DNA of 38,871 nt from the NCBI GenBank assembly GCA_903837135.1, contig CAILTK010000107.1, forward strand, positions 1-38,871. Reading direction: 5' to 3'. Position numbers and translations under genes: made by a program. The notes below the pieces were generated by a model. That model had not been told where the DNA came from. It was given only the letters and a program-made list of their open reading frames with translations, and ran no database searches. This stretch comes from an uncultured Caulobacterales bacterium. Its GTDB lineage: Bacteria > Pseudomonadota > Alphaproteobacteria > Caulobacterales > Caulobacteraceae. Below are positions 24,329 to 34,721 of the stretch, piece by piece. Every line of letters begins with the position of its first letter. The stretch's first letter is position 1.

Positions 24329-24724
24329 TCAACCGGCTGGAAGGGTCCGGGTGAAGGTGGCTTCGCACTCCTTGGCGAGATAGGCCCAGCCCACCTGGAG
24401 CCGTTCGCCGGCGAGGATCGACCTCGGCACGGAAGCGACAGGCTGTTCGCGCCCCGCCCGTTCGAGCAAGCCCACCGTGAAGTTGATGTCGCCGTTCAGG
24501 AGCGGCGCGCCGCTCAGGTTTTGGACGACCACCCTCTGGCGCAGCGCCTGGTCGGCGTCGGCGCCCCGGACGGGGAAGAGTGGGCGCGCAGGGCCCTCTA
24601 TGACGCAACGCAAGGCCGTGACCACACGCCGTGCGCTGGGACTGGAGCGGGGAGGCGCCGCCGCCGGACCTGCGGCGGCGGCGACCACCGCGCAGACGAG
24701 GGCCGCAATCCAGGTCCTGACCAT
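24329..24724 (-). CDS. Hypothetical exported protein
   Basis: A 131-residue protein with a clear signal peptide (MVRTWIAALVCAVVAAAAGPAAAP). The mature part has one cysteine near position 40, a strand-rich QRVVVQNLSGAPLLNGDINFTVGLL, an LAGERLQVGWAYLAKECEATF region and ends in TRTLPAG. The pattern of a short secreted beta-protein with two cysteines suggests a small periplasmic protein with a disulfide. I recognise no family. In-frame GTG codons at 24730 and 24733 are alternative starts. It lies downstream of, and on the same strand as, the LuxR-type regulator gene. Confidence 0.6.
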   Translation of the reverse strand: MVRTWIAALVCAVVAAAAGPAAAPPRSSPSARRVVTALRCVIEGPARPLFPVRGADADQALRQRVVVQNLSGAPLLNGDINFTVGLLERAGREQPVASVPRSILAGERLQVGWAYLAKECEATFTRTLPAG

Positions 24725-24871
24725 GTTCACCACCGGCGCCCTGTATGCGTCGATCTTCGGCGGCCCCGAGCGGCAAAGCGCCCCTCAGTCGAGGGAGGCC
24801 GGCCCGACGAGGAGAACCTGTCCGTCGACATGCGCCCGAAGGATCTCCACTTCCGGACCGCGCCGCATCGC

Positions 24872-25549
24872 TCAGCGCTCCGCACCCGATCGCCGCCGCG
24901 CGGGCTCGGCGTCGCCGCACCAGAGTCCGTATCCCGCCCGCGAAAGCAGGGAGGCGACTTCCGACTGACTGTGGGTATCGGTCTTGGCGAAGATACTCTT
25001 CATGTGGGTCCGAACAGTGTTCAGGGACACTCCGGACAGCCTGGCGGCCTCGGGCAGACCCTCGCCGCGGGCGAGGCGCCGCGCCAGATTGCATTCGGCC
25101 GTCGTCAGGCCGAAGGCCTGCGCCAGACGCTGCACGGCGAGGTCGGACGGCTTTTCCAGAGGGTTCAGGGTCACGAGCGCGTTGGCGTCGCCGAAGGATT
25201 TGTCGGGAAGCGACGTCGCCTGGACGATGATCGGCCGCCCATCCGCTCGGGGAACCGCCACCGCATCCAAGACCTGATCCGTTCCGCGAGCGGTCACCTG
25301 CCTTATCAGGGCCTGCAATCTCGCGTCGGCCGCCCGGGCGGCGGCGCGAAGGCGGGACTGCGAGATCAGGAGGCCATCGCCCAAGGCCGTCCGTGCCGCG
25401 GCGTTCATGCAGATGACCCGCTCGAACCGGTCAACGAGCATTCCCGGCCTATTCAAGACGTTCAAGGCGGTCATCATCCCCATCTGTGCATCACACCCGC
25501 GTCTGCCGCCCGACGACTCCACGCCGGCTGCGAATGTAGATCCGAACAT
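24872..25549 (-). CDS. LuxR-family transcriptional regulator
   Basis: A regulator of about 225 residues. The C-terminal LuxR-type helix-turn-helix is clear: FGLTTAECNLARRLARGEGLPEAARLSGVSLNTVRTHMKSIFAKTDTHSQSEV. The front half (NVLNRPGMLVDRFERVICMNAAARTAL) looks like a reduced PAS-type sensor, as in LuxR proteins of about 370 residues, so this gene may be a short version. No receiver domain is present, so it is not a two-component response regulator. I use the ATG at 25549; an upstream TTG at 25585 and an internal ATG at 25447 are possible. Confidence 0.85.
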   Translation of the reverse strand: MFGSTFAAGVESSGGRRGCDAQMGMMTALNVLNRPGMLVDRFERVICMNAAARTALGDGLLISQSRLRAAARAADARLQALIRQVTARGTDQVLDAVAVPRADGRPIIVQATSLPDKSFGDANALVTLNPLEKPSDLAVQRLAQAFGLTTAECNLARRLARGEGLPEAARLSGVSLNTVRTHMKSIFAKTDTHSQSEVASLLSRAGYGLWCGDAEPARRRSGAER

Positions 25550-25795
25550 ATGCGCCCCCGCTGCCTTGCATTCCGACCTCTCCAAAATCGATCGGAGAGA
25601 GGGACGAACACTGTCATGGTGGTCCGGAGGCCATCTTTAATTCGATTTTTATGCTTGATTAAATTCAGTTATCGGCCGCGGTTCGGGGGCGCCCCCACGG
25701 CCTTGATCGGCCAACTCGGCGCGATGCGATCTTGCTGGGCGTCCCTCAACCGGGTGAGGCCGCCAGGTATGGGCCGGATATCCTGTTCCCGAGCG

Positions 25796-26221
25796 ATGAC
25801 GACGGAGACCGGGATTTTGCGGAGTATCACGCCCGACGAAGAGGGCGAGGCGATCGACCATGCGCCGCCCTTGGCCTGGGCGCTGATCGGGCTGAGCTGG
25901 CTGTTCTGGATCGTCGCGGCCGTGGCCTTCGACTATTTCGGCTACTGTTACCGGCATGGAGCCCACCGCCTCGACAAGGCGGGCGGGTACACCTACTTCG
26001 TCAACAATCACGGCGATTACCGCTTTATCCGCCCAGGCGACTACCAGCTCTACATCGTCGGCTTCGAGGTCGGTTTCGTCGGCCTCGGGATCTGCATCGG
26101 GCTGGCGCTGATTCTGTTCAGGCCCGCGGTGGTCCGCCACATCCTGATCACCCGCCGAGCGGCGGCCATCCCCGTCCTGATCTTCCTGGCCATGGCCGCC
26201 GGATCGGTGCTGATCGGTTAG
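25796..26221 (+). CDS. Hypothetical membrane protein
   Basis: A 141-residue protein with three likely membrane helices: about residues 26-46 (LAWALIGLSWLFWIVAAVAFDYFGY), 88-110 (YIVGFEVGFVGLGICIGLALILF) and 122-140. Between helices 1 and 2 is a soluble loop with YRHGAHRLDKAGGYTYFVNNHGDYRFIRPGDY. I recognise no family. The ATG at 25796 has only a weak GAG nearby; an in-frame ATG at 25769 has the better GTGAGG upstream and would add 9 residues. An unusually AT-rich stretch at about 25634-25676 lies upstream and may hold its promoter. Confidence 0.65.
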   Translation: MTTETGILRSITPDEEGEAIDHAPPLAWALIGLSWLFWIVAAVAFDYFGYCYRHGAHRLDKAGGYTYFVNNHGDYRFIRPGDYQLYIVGFEVGFVGLGICIGLALILFRPAVVRHILITRRAAAIPVLIFLAMAAGSVLIG

Positions 26222-26262
26222 AGCGCGACGGGTTGTTTTGGATCGTTTCACGCGCCTTGAGG

Positions 26263-26308
26263 TCCCCGGCCCTCCCCATGCCGGCGCTCTGCGCCGGGCG
26301 GCCGGGGA
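26263..26308. terminator. Compound hairpin between convergent genes
   Basis: An outer 9-bp stem, TCCCCGGCC (26263-26271) with GGCCGGGGA (26300-26308), encloses an inner 7-bp stem, CCGGCGC / GCGCCGG, around TCT (26281-26297). It sits between a plus-strand gene ending at 26221 and the helicase gene ending at 26333, so it probably stops both. Confidence 0.65.
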
Positions 26309-26332
26309 CGCGCCGCCGCGGGAAGTCTGGGC

Positions 26333-28147
26333 TCAGCCCGGATCGGCGCGCTTGCCTCGGTAGGGTTTGGCTCCGGGTTTGCCGGGTTTTCCTCCCGGCC
26401 TGGGGCCCGCGCCGGCCGGTCGCGGCGGCTTGGGCCCGTCGCGACGGTCGTTGGCCCCGCGCTTGCCGCCCCCCTCTCGCTTGTCCCCGAAACCGCCCCG
26501 GTCGCGCTTCACCGGCGTCTCGGGATCGGCCAGCGGGGTGATGCGGCCGCCGTCCTCGATCTCGGCGGAGGCCAGGGCGGCGTCGAACCGCTCGACCGCC
26601 TTGCGGACGATCTCGAAGCGGGTTTCGCGGTCGAAGATGCGGATCGCGCCGATCTCGAGCTTGGTGATGTGGCCGCGACGGCAGATCAGCGGCAGGATCC
26701 AACGCGCCTCCGCATTGCGGTTGCGGCCCATGTCGATGGTGTACCAGGCGCTGTCCTCGAAGCCGGGCCGGGCCTTGGCGGGGCCGCCGGGGCCGGAAGA
26801 CCCGGAGTCGGCGCTGGGATCGTAGCTCGGCACGGGGCCGGTCACCGCCAGGTCCTCGGGCGCCGGCAGGTTGGCGCGCTGGGCGCGGATCAGGGTCGCC
26901 ACCACCAGTTCCGGGTTCTCGCCCGACAGCAGCACCCGGGCGATCGCCAGGTCGTCCTCGGCCACCTCGCCGCTGGGCCGCAGCTCGGCGATCAGCCGCT
27001 CCTGGTCCTTGGCGCGGATGTCCTCGACGCTGGGGGCGGACTGCCAGGTCGCGGCGATGCCGGCGGTGCGCAGCATGGCCTCGGCCCGGCGGCGGCGCGG
27101 ATAGGGCACGAGAATGGCCGAAACGCCCTTGCGCCCGGCCCGGCCGGTGCGGCCCGAGCGGTGCTGCAGCGCCTGGCCGTCGTGCGGCAGCTCGGCGTGG
27201 ATCACGAGCTCGAGGTCGGGGATGTCGATCCCGCGCGCGGCCACGTCGGTGGCGATGCACACGCGGGCGCGGCGGTCGCGCAGGGCCTGCAGGGCGTTGG
27301 TCCGCTCGTTCTGGGTCAGCTCGCCCGAGAGGGCCACCGCGGAGAAGCCCCGTTCGGCCAGGTTGACGTGCAGCCGGCGCACCGCCTCGCGCGTCGAGCA
27401 GAACACCAGCGCCGAGCCGGGCTCGAAATAGCGCAACAGGTTGACGGTGGCGTGCTCCACGTCGCTTGGGGCGATGGCGATGGCGCGATAGTCGATGTCG
27501 CCGTGCCCCTGGTCGCGCTCGCCGATGGTGATGCTCCTGGCGTCGCGCTGATAGCGGCGGGCCAGGGCGACGATGGGCTTGGGCAGGGTGGCGGAGAACA
27601 GGAGCGTGCGCCGGTCGGTCGGCGCGGCGTCGAGGATGGCCTCGAGCTCCTCGCGGAAACCGAGGTCGAGCATTTCATCGGCTTCGTCGAGCACCACCGC
27701 CCTGAGCGCCGAAAGATCGAGCTGGCCGCGCTCCAGGTGGTCGCGCAGCCGCCCCGGCGTGCCGACGACGATGTGCGCGCCGGCCGCCAGCACCCGCTGT
27801 TCGCGGCGCGGGTCCATGCCGCCGACGCAGGCCGCCACCCGCGCACCGGCGCGGGCGTAGAGCCATTCGATCTCCCGCTGCACCTGCAGGGCCAGTTCGC
27901 GCGTCGGGGCGATGACCAGGGCCAGGGGCGCGCCCGCCCGCTCGAGCGCGTCGTTGGCGTCCATCAGGGTGCGGGCGATCGCCAACCCGTAAGCCACCGT
28001 CTTGCCGGAACCGGTCCGGGAGGAGACCAAGAGATCCGCCGCCCCGACCTCGGGTTCGGTGACGGCGATCTGCACGGCGGTGAGGGCGCTATAGCCGCGC
28101 TCGTCGAGCGCCTGGGCGAGCGGGGAAGGTAGTCCGATGGGAAGCAT
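26333..28147 (-). CDS. DEAD-box RNA helicase with DbpA-type RNA-binding domain
   Basis: A 604-residue ATP-dependent RNA helicase of the DeaD/DbpA kind, used in ribosome assembly and mRNA turnover. Helicase motifs are in order: Q-motif with TAVQ, RTGSGKT (about 44-50), APTRELA, TPGR, DEAD (154-157), SAT (185-187), ATDVAARGID and HRSGRTGRAG. After a gap comes WYTIDMGRNRNAEARWILPLICRRGHITKLEIGAIRIFD, the DbpA RNA-binding domain that recognises structured RNA. The tail is basic and rich in glycine, arginine and proline, and probably disordered. The ATG at 28147 lacks a clear ribosome binding site; an in-frame TTG at 28186 is less likely. DeaD-type helicases are often cold-induced, but no such signal is visible here. 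Confidence 0.93.
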   Translation of the reverse strand: MLPIGLPSPLAQALDERGYSALTAVQIAVTEPEVGAADLLVSSRTGSGKTVAYGLAIARTLMDANDALERAGAPLALVIAPTRELALQVQREIEWLYARAGARVAACVGGMDPRREQRVLAAGAHIVVGTPGRLRDHLERGQLDLSALRAVVLDEADEMLDLGFREELEAILDAAPTDRRTLLFSATLPKPIVALARRYQRDARSITIGERDQGHGDIDYRAIAIAPSDVEHATVNLLRYFEPGSALVFCSTREAVRRLHVNLAERGFSAVALSGELTQNERTNALQALRDRRARVCIATDVAARGIDIPDLELVIHAELPHDGQALQHRSGRTGRAGRKGVSAILVPYPRRRRAEAMLRTAGIAATWQSAPSVEDIRAKDQERLIAELRPSGEVAEDDLAIARVLLSGENPELVVATLIRAQRANLPAPEDLAVTGPVPSYDPSADSGSSGPGGPAKARPGFEDSAWYTIDMGRNRNAEARWILPLICRRGHITKLEIGAIRIFDRETRFEIVRKAVERFDAALASAEIEDGGRITPLADPETPVKRDRGGFGDKREGGGKRGANDRRDGPKPPRPAGAGPRPGGKPGKPGAKPYRGKRADPG

Positions 28148-28229
28148 CGGCAGCACGTAGGCGACCCGGACCGGAAACGCCAGCAAACCCGCGCTTCGAC
28201 CGGCCCAGGGCGCCGCCTCCGCCGGAGGC

Positions 28230-29003
28230 TCAGCGCGTCTGGCCGCCGTCGACGGGGATCACCGCGCCGGTCAGGAAGCTGGCCGCCGGGCTCAGCAGGA
28301 AGGCGGCGGGAATGCCGATCTCCTCGGGCCGGCCGAACCGCTTCATCGGCACCTCGCGGTCGATCCAGCGCTTCCAGTTGGCCCCGCGCGGCCCGGTGGA
28401 GCGCTCCTCCCAGTCGCCGCCGGGGAAGATGATGTTGCCCGGCGCGATGGTGTTGACCCGCACGCCCGAGGGGCCGGCGATCCTGGCCAACTCCTTGGAC
28501 AGATGGTTCATCGCCGCCTTGGAGGTCCCGTAGGTCAGGGGCGTGCCGAGCGCGCCGAGGCCGGCGATCGAGCTGATCAGGAGCAGCGCCCCCTCCCCGC
28601 GCGGCGTCATCCGCCGCAGCACCGAGCGGGACAGCCGGAAGGCCGAGTCGAGGTTCTGGCTCAGCCCCGCGTCCCAGGTCTCGTCGTCGACCTCGAACCC
28701 CGGCGGGCAGGGATGCAGGCCGACGTTGGCGACCGCGCCCCAGATCGGGCCGAATTCGGCCTCGACGCGCGTGACGGCGGTCTCGATGGTCGTGGGATCG
28801 CGCATGTCGCCGGCGAAGGTCCACAGCCTGTCCGCGCCATAGGCTCCCGCAAGCCGCGCCCGCTCCGCCTCGAGCGCCTCGGCGCCGCGGGCGGTCATGG
28901 CCAGTCTGGCGCCCTCGGCCAGGCAGGCCTCGACGATGCCGAGGCCGATGCCGCGACTGGCCCCGGCCACGAAGATCACCCGATCCTTGAGCTGCAGGTC
29001 CAT
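28230..29003 (-). CDS. Classical short-chain dehydrogenase/reductase
   Basis: A 257-residue SDR with all classical motifs: AGASRGIGLG cofactor loop, AGDMRD, ANVG in place of NNAG, the serine in LLLISSIAG and the catalytic LTYGTSKAAMNH. It ends in a PAASFLTGAVIPVDGG block typical of FabG-like members that reduce 3-oxo or ketone groups with NAD(P)H. The ATG at 29003 has GGGAGG 7 nt upstream, better than the in-frame ATG at 29018. It faces away from the DUF3606 gene and lies 83 nt upstream of the helicase gene. The substrate is unknown. Confidence 0.92.
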   Translation of the reverse strand: MDLQLKDRVIFVAGASRGIGLGIVEACLAEGARLAMTARGAEALEAERARLAGAYGADRLWTFAGDMRDPTTIETAVTRVEAEFGPIWGAVANVGLHPCPPGFEVDDETWDAGLSQNLDSAFRLSRSVLRRMTPRGEGALLLISSIAGLGALGTPLTYGTSKAAMNHLSKELARIAGPSGVRVNTIAPGNIIFPGGDWEERSTGPRGANWKRWIDREVPMKRFGRPEEIGIPAAFLLSPAASFLTGAVIPVDGGQTR

Positions 29004-29139
29004 GCGCCGTCCTCCCAATCCGCGCGGTCCGAACCGCCGGTGTTTTCTGTCCGATTGGCGATAGTCGGTTATGGCGGCGCGGCCAATGCGCTAGACTCAG
29101 TACGACCCGGATGAATCACGGACCGGTCCACGAGGCGTC

Positions 29140-29322
29140 ATGGCGGGATTGAAAGACAAGCGCGGCTTCATCGACAAGGACCGGCTCGACCTGTCCGAAC
29201 GGCAGGCTGTCGAGCATTGGATGAAGCGCTGGGGGGTGACGCGCGAACAGCTCACCGCCGCCCACCGCAAGGCCGGCCGCATGGTCAAGGACATCGCCGC
29301 GGAGCTCGGCAAGAAGCGCTGA
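29140..29322 (+). CDS. DUF3606 small protein
   Basis: A 60-residue protein of the DUF3606 family: basic N-terminus, then the conserved block RLDLSERQAVEHWMKRWGVTREQLTAAHRKAG and a short lysine-rich tail. Members are common small proteins of unknown function in alpha- and betaproteobacteria. The ATG at 29140 is preceded by GAGG at a suitable distance. The ABC exporter gene starts 27 nt downstream, so the two may be cotranscribed, but no functional link is known to me. Confidence 0.82.
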   Translation: MAGLKDKRGFIDKDRLDLSERQAVEHWMKRWGVTREQLTAAHRKAGRMVKDIAAELGKKR

Positions 29323-29348
29323 CCCGCAAAGTGGGCTATGGACCGCCC

Positions 29349-31190
<1,842 letters not shown>

Positions 31191-31270
31191 CGGACGGACG
31201 CGGGGCGGAGAACACCTTCAGTTATCCGCCCATCCCCGCGGAGCCGGCGCGTCCCCACGGCCACCCACAG

Positions 31271-31406
31271 GAGTCATCCTCGGGCTTGTCCCGAGGACCC
31301 AGCCGCTCCGGGCGGTAAGCCGCCTCCCCACGCCTCGCTGACGCGGCGGCGCGCGCTGTGCGGCGGGCTCCTCGGGTCTCCGCTACGCTGCGCCCGAGGA
31401 TGACTC
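31271..31406. repeat. Long inverted repeat with nested palindromes
   Basis: GAGTCATCCTCGGGC (31271-31285) and its perfect reverse complement (31392-31406) bound a 136-nt GC-rich element. Each arm also contains its own palindrome: CCTCGGG / CCCGAGG at 31278-31296 and at 31370-31398. The layout is that of a dispersed intergenic repeat; it sits between the exporter gene and the convergent barrel gene and may end both. Confidence 0.65.
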
Positions 31407-31422
31407 GTGAGGGGCGGCGCCC

Positions 31423-33786
31423 CTACGGCCCGCCCTGTTTGGCGCCGAAGTCGAAGTTGTCGGCGGGGCGCTTGGCGCCGCCGCCGAGGGCGTAGGTCAG
31501 GCTGAGGAAGACGGCGGAGTAGCTGAACTTGCGCTTCTGCACGTCGACCAGGGTCGGCGTGTCGATGGCGACCGTGCGGCGAGACAAGCCGAACGGATCC
31601 TGCGCGGTGAGCAGACCGGAGACGCGGGAATTGAATTTGTGCCGCCAGCCGAGGTCGGAGAAGATGGCCCCGCCGTAATAGCCCTGGGCGGTGAGCTCGC
31701 GTCCCGACGCCTGGGCTCCGATCTGGAAGAAGTCGTTCGGGCTGACCTGCCAGTTCACGGTGATCCGGGCGGACAGGATGTCGGCCGACCGCACCGCGCC
31801 GATGCCGAGATTGCCCGCATCGACCTCGCTTCGCTGGAAGTCGGCCGAGGCGTTCACGGTCAGGGTGCGCAACAGGTCGCGGTTGGCGACCAGCTCGAGC
31901 CCCGTGTCGCGGCGATGGCCGAGGTTGGCCCAGGTCGACAGCAGCACATTGCCGCCGATGTCCTGCTGGACGGTGGTGAACAGGTCGGTCTTGTCGCGGT
32001 AGAACAGGGTCGCCTGCAGGTCGGTGGTCTTGCGGCGGTATTCGTAGCCGAACTCCACCGACTGGGTGATCGCCGGCCGAAGGTTGGGATTGCCCGCGCT
32101 GTAGGTCGTCGGCGAGGATTCCCTACGGAAGGGATCGAACCTGTTCTCGTTCGCCCGCTCGATCCGGCGGCCGTAGCTGGCTTTGAGCGTCGACTCCTCG
32201 CCCAGCGCATAGTCGAGATGCAGGCTTGGAAAGGCCTCGACGTAGGCTTGTCGCCCGGTCTGTCCCGATGTGACGAGATCGGTCTGCAGGGTGGTGTTCT
32301 CGATCCGCAGACCCGGCTGCACCGACAGTTTGCCGAACACCTGTTCGTAGGTCGCGTAGACCGCGTGAACCTGCTGGTCGAAGGTGAACCGCTCGGCGAA
32401 GACCGGATCGGCCGTGGCGAGGGCCGCCGCGCCGCCCTGCGCGCCCTGGTTGGTCACGTCCTGCCAGTCGAACCGGCCCTCGTAGCCGACCGTCAGTTTG
32501 GCCTTGTGGGGCAGAGGCGTGGTGTAGTCGACCTTCAGGTCGAGCTGCGGAAAGTCGGCGCTCTGCAGCAGGTCCTGGTAAAGGGCCGGCTGCACCGGCG
32601 TGGTGTAGCTGTAGTCGGCGACGTTGCGAAACACGTATCGGCCCTGGCTCACCGACAGCTTGACCGACAGGCTGTGATCGTCGCCCGGAAATGTGTGGGT
32701 CAGCCCGATCGACTCCGAGGTGGACCCGTAGAAGTTGTGAAAGAAGCCGGGGGCCTGGTAATCGAGCGCCAGGGGGCCGGACGTCACGCCGCTCCGGTAG
32801 GCGCTCTCCTGACTGAGGCGCTCCCGATAGGAGTCCGCCGACAGGCTGGCGTCGAGCCGATCGTGCGGGCCGAGATCGTAGCCGAGCGAGCCGTTGAGGG
32901 TGATCTCGTCGTCGCGCTGGCCCTGGCGCTGCGTCCCCAACGCTGGATCTAGGCCGCCGGTAGTGGGATCGGGGATGCCGTAGCGCGTCTCGATCTTGCG
33001 CGAAAAGGCGCCGCGCCGGAAATCCGCGCCGCCGTTCAGCGACAGCCCCCCGTTGCTGTAGGCGCCGCTGGCGCCGAGCTCGAACCGGTCGCCCGATCCG
33101 GCGGTGGCCTTCAGCGTGCCGCTGGCGGTCGGCGCCGCGCCGCCCGCCGGCGCGTGCTTGGAGATCAGGTTGATGACCCCGCCGCTGCCCTCCGCGGTCT
33201 GTCCCGCCGACGGATTGGTCATCACCTCCACACGGGCGAACTGGTCGGCCGAGATCGACTGGATCGCCTGCGCCCGCCCCGGCCCCGAGAACAGGGCCGA
33301 GGGCTTGCCGTCGACCAGGATGGTGACGTTGGAATCGCCCCGGAGACTGACCTCGCCCTCGATGTCGACCGACACCGACGGCACGTCGCGCAGCACGTCG
33401 GCCAGCGAGCCCGTGCCGGCCTTGAGGTCATTGCCGAGGCTGTAGCTGCGCGCATCGAGGGTGCTGCGATAGCCCGTCGTGTGCGCGGTGACCGTCACCG
33501 TGTCCTGCGCCGGGGCGGCGGCGGGCTGGGGCTCCGTGGGCGGCGGGGCGGCCGGCGTCGCCTGCTGCGCAAGCGCCGGGGCCGCGCTCAGCCCGCAAGC
33601 GAGCGCGACGGCGCCCAGGCGGAGCCCCAGGCGGCGCAGCCTGCGCTGGCGATTGTATCGGTTCGGATGCGGCACGACGGCCACATTCCAACGGGAAGTA
33701 TGTCGAAACTTAGCCGTGCGTTGGCGGCGCGTGACGCATGTGTGCGAAATCGCAATCGACCGCTCCTGCAACGCCCGCATGTCCAT
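31423..33786 (-). CDS. TonB-dependent receptor-like outer-membrane beta-barrel protein
   Basis: A 787-residue outer-membrane protein. A plug region (about 90-210) reads DVPSVSVDIEGEVSLRGDSNVTILVDGKP, RVEVMTNPSAGQTAEGSGGVINLISK, the pattern of TonB-dependent receptor plugs. The remainder is an amphipathic barrel of the OMP_b-brl_3 kind, ending in a hydrophobic strand region before the C-terminus. The signal peptide (LGAVALACGLSAAPALAQQ) starts only near residue 55. GGAG lies 4 nt before the ATG at 33786, but the 50-residue lead-in before the signal is odd; a GTG at 33675 would give a normal signal peptide. It should take up a large nutrient such as a siderophore, glycan or peptide. No TonB or ligand-binding partner is adjacent. 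Confidence 0.9.
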   Translation of the reverse strand: MDMRALQERSIAISHTCVTRRQRTAKFRHTSRWNVAVVPHPNRYNRQRRLRRLGLRLGAVALACGLSAAPALAQQATPAAPPPTEPQPAAAPAQDTVTVTAHTTGYRSTLDARSYSLGNDLKAGTGSLADVLRDVPSVSVDIEGEVSLRGDSNVTILVDGKPSALFSGPGRAQAIQSISADQFARVEVMTNPSAGQTAEGSGGVINLISKHAPAGGAAPTASGTLKATAGSGDRFELGASGAYSNGGLSLNGGADFRRGAFSRKIETRYGIPDPTTGGLDPALGTQRQGQRDDEITLNGSLGYDLGPHDRLDASLSADSYRERLSQESAYRSGVTSGPLALDYQAPGFFHNFYGSTSESIGLTHTFPGDDHSLSVKLSVSQGRYVFRNVADYSYTTPVQPALYQDLLQSADFPQLDLKVDYTTPLPHKAKLTVGYEGRFDWQDVTNQGAQGGAAALATADPVFAERFTFDQQVHAVYATYEQVFGKLSVQPGLRIENTTLQTDLVTSGQTGRQAYVEAFPSLHLDYALGEESTLKASYGRRIERANENRFDPFRRESSPTTYSAGNPNLRPAITQSVEFGYEYRRKTTDLQATLFYRDKTDLFTTVQQDIGGNVLLSTWANLGHRRDTGLELVANRDLLRTLTVNASADFQRSEVDAGNLGIGAVRSADILSARITVNWQVSPNDFFQIGAQASGRELTAQGYYGGAIFSDLGWRHKFNSRVSGLLTAQDPFGLSRRTVAIDTPTLVDVQKRKFSYSAVFLSLTYALGGGAKRPADNFDFGAKQGGP

Positions 33787-33894
33787 TTTCTCCGCGCCTC
33801 CCCGCCAAGGCGGGATGAGCAGAGGGGAGAGGTTCGACGCGCACAGGGCTCGACCGCGCGCGCCCTATCCGGCAAAACGGCAGGGGAGCCCGCC

Positions 33895-34677
33895 TTGACC
33901 CGCATCCTCGCCATCCACGCCCACCCCGACGACATCGAGACCCTGGCGGCGGGGACGCTGGCGCTGTTGGCGCGCGGGGGCTGCGCCGTGTCGATCGTCA
34001 CCGTCACCGCCGGCGAAGGCGGCTCGACCGAGCACACGCCGGAGGAGACCGCGCGCATCCGCCAGGACGAGGGCGCGGCGGCGGCCGCGGTGATCGGCGC
34101 GCGCTACGGGTGCGCCGGCGTGCCCGACCTCAGCGTGTTCAACGACGATCCGACCCGGCGGCGGATCACCGAGCTGATCCGTGCGGCGGCGCCGGACATC
34201 GTGCTCGCCCCCTCCCCCGCCGACTACCATCCCGACCATGAGGCGGTGAGCGTGCTGGTGCGCGACGGCTGTTTCGCCGCCTCGGTCCCCAACTACCGGA
34301 CCGGGGACGCCGCGCCGCTCGCCGCCATCCCCCACCTCTATCTGATGGACCCGATCGGCGGACGCGACCGCTCAGGCTCGCCGATCGACCCCGAGTTCGG
34401 CGCCGACATCGCCGCCGCCATGGACGACAAGCGGCGCATGATGGCCCAGCATGTCAGCCAGGATCACTGGGTCGCCAGACAGCACGGGATCAGCGACCAT
34501 CTGGCCTCGATGGAGCGCTGGTCGCGCCGGCGCGGCCGAACCTTCGGCGCCGGCTTCGCCGAAGGGTTCCGCCAGTACCGGCACCACCCCTATCCGGCCA
34601 CGCCCCTGCTTCAGGAGCTCTTGGGGGACGCGTTGCTGGTCGGGGCGGGAGGCGAAGACGGCGGCGGGTGGGACTGA
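33895..34677 (+). CDS. LmbE/PIG-L family deacetylase
   Basis: A 260-residue zinc-dependent N-deacetylase of the LmbE/PIG-L fold, which removes acetyl groups from GlcNAc-type sugars or related conjugates. Zinc ligands are visible in the N-terminal AIHAHPDDIE and the later ADYHPDHEAV. The fold also shows TVTAGEGG and VLAPSPADYHP. The start is the TTG at 33895: GGGGAG at 33883-33888 lies 6 nt upstream and the AHPDD motif begins 9 residues later, as usual. Its substrate is unknown; no bacillithiol, mycothiol or lincomycin-type genes accompany it. It is divergent from the barrel protein across 108 nt, so coregulated sugar handling is possible but unproven. Confidence 0.9.
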   Translation: MTRILAIHAHPDDIETLAAGTLALLARGGCAVSIVTVTAGEGGSTEHTPEETARIRQDEGAAAAAVIGARYGCAGVPDLSVFNDDPTRRRITELIRAAAPDIVLAPSPADYHPDHEAVSVLVRDGCFAASVPNYRTGDAAPLAAIPHLYLMDPIGGRDRSGSPIDPEFGADIAAAMDDKRRMMAQHVSQDHWVARQHGISDHLASMERWSRRRGRTFGAGFAEGFRQYRHHPYPATPLLQELLGDALLVGAGGEDGGGWD

Positions 34678-34721
34678 GGTTCGCTCCGCACCTCGGGATG
34701 AGGCGAAAGGTCAGCGTCGGT

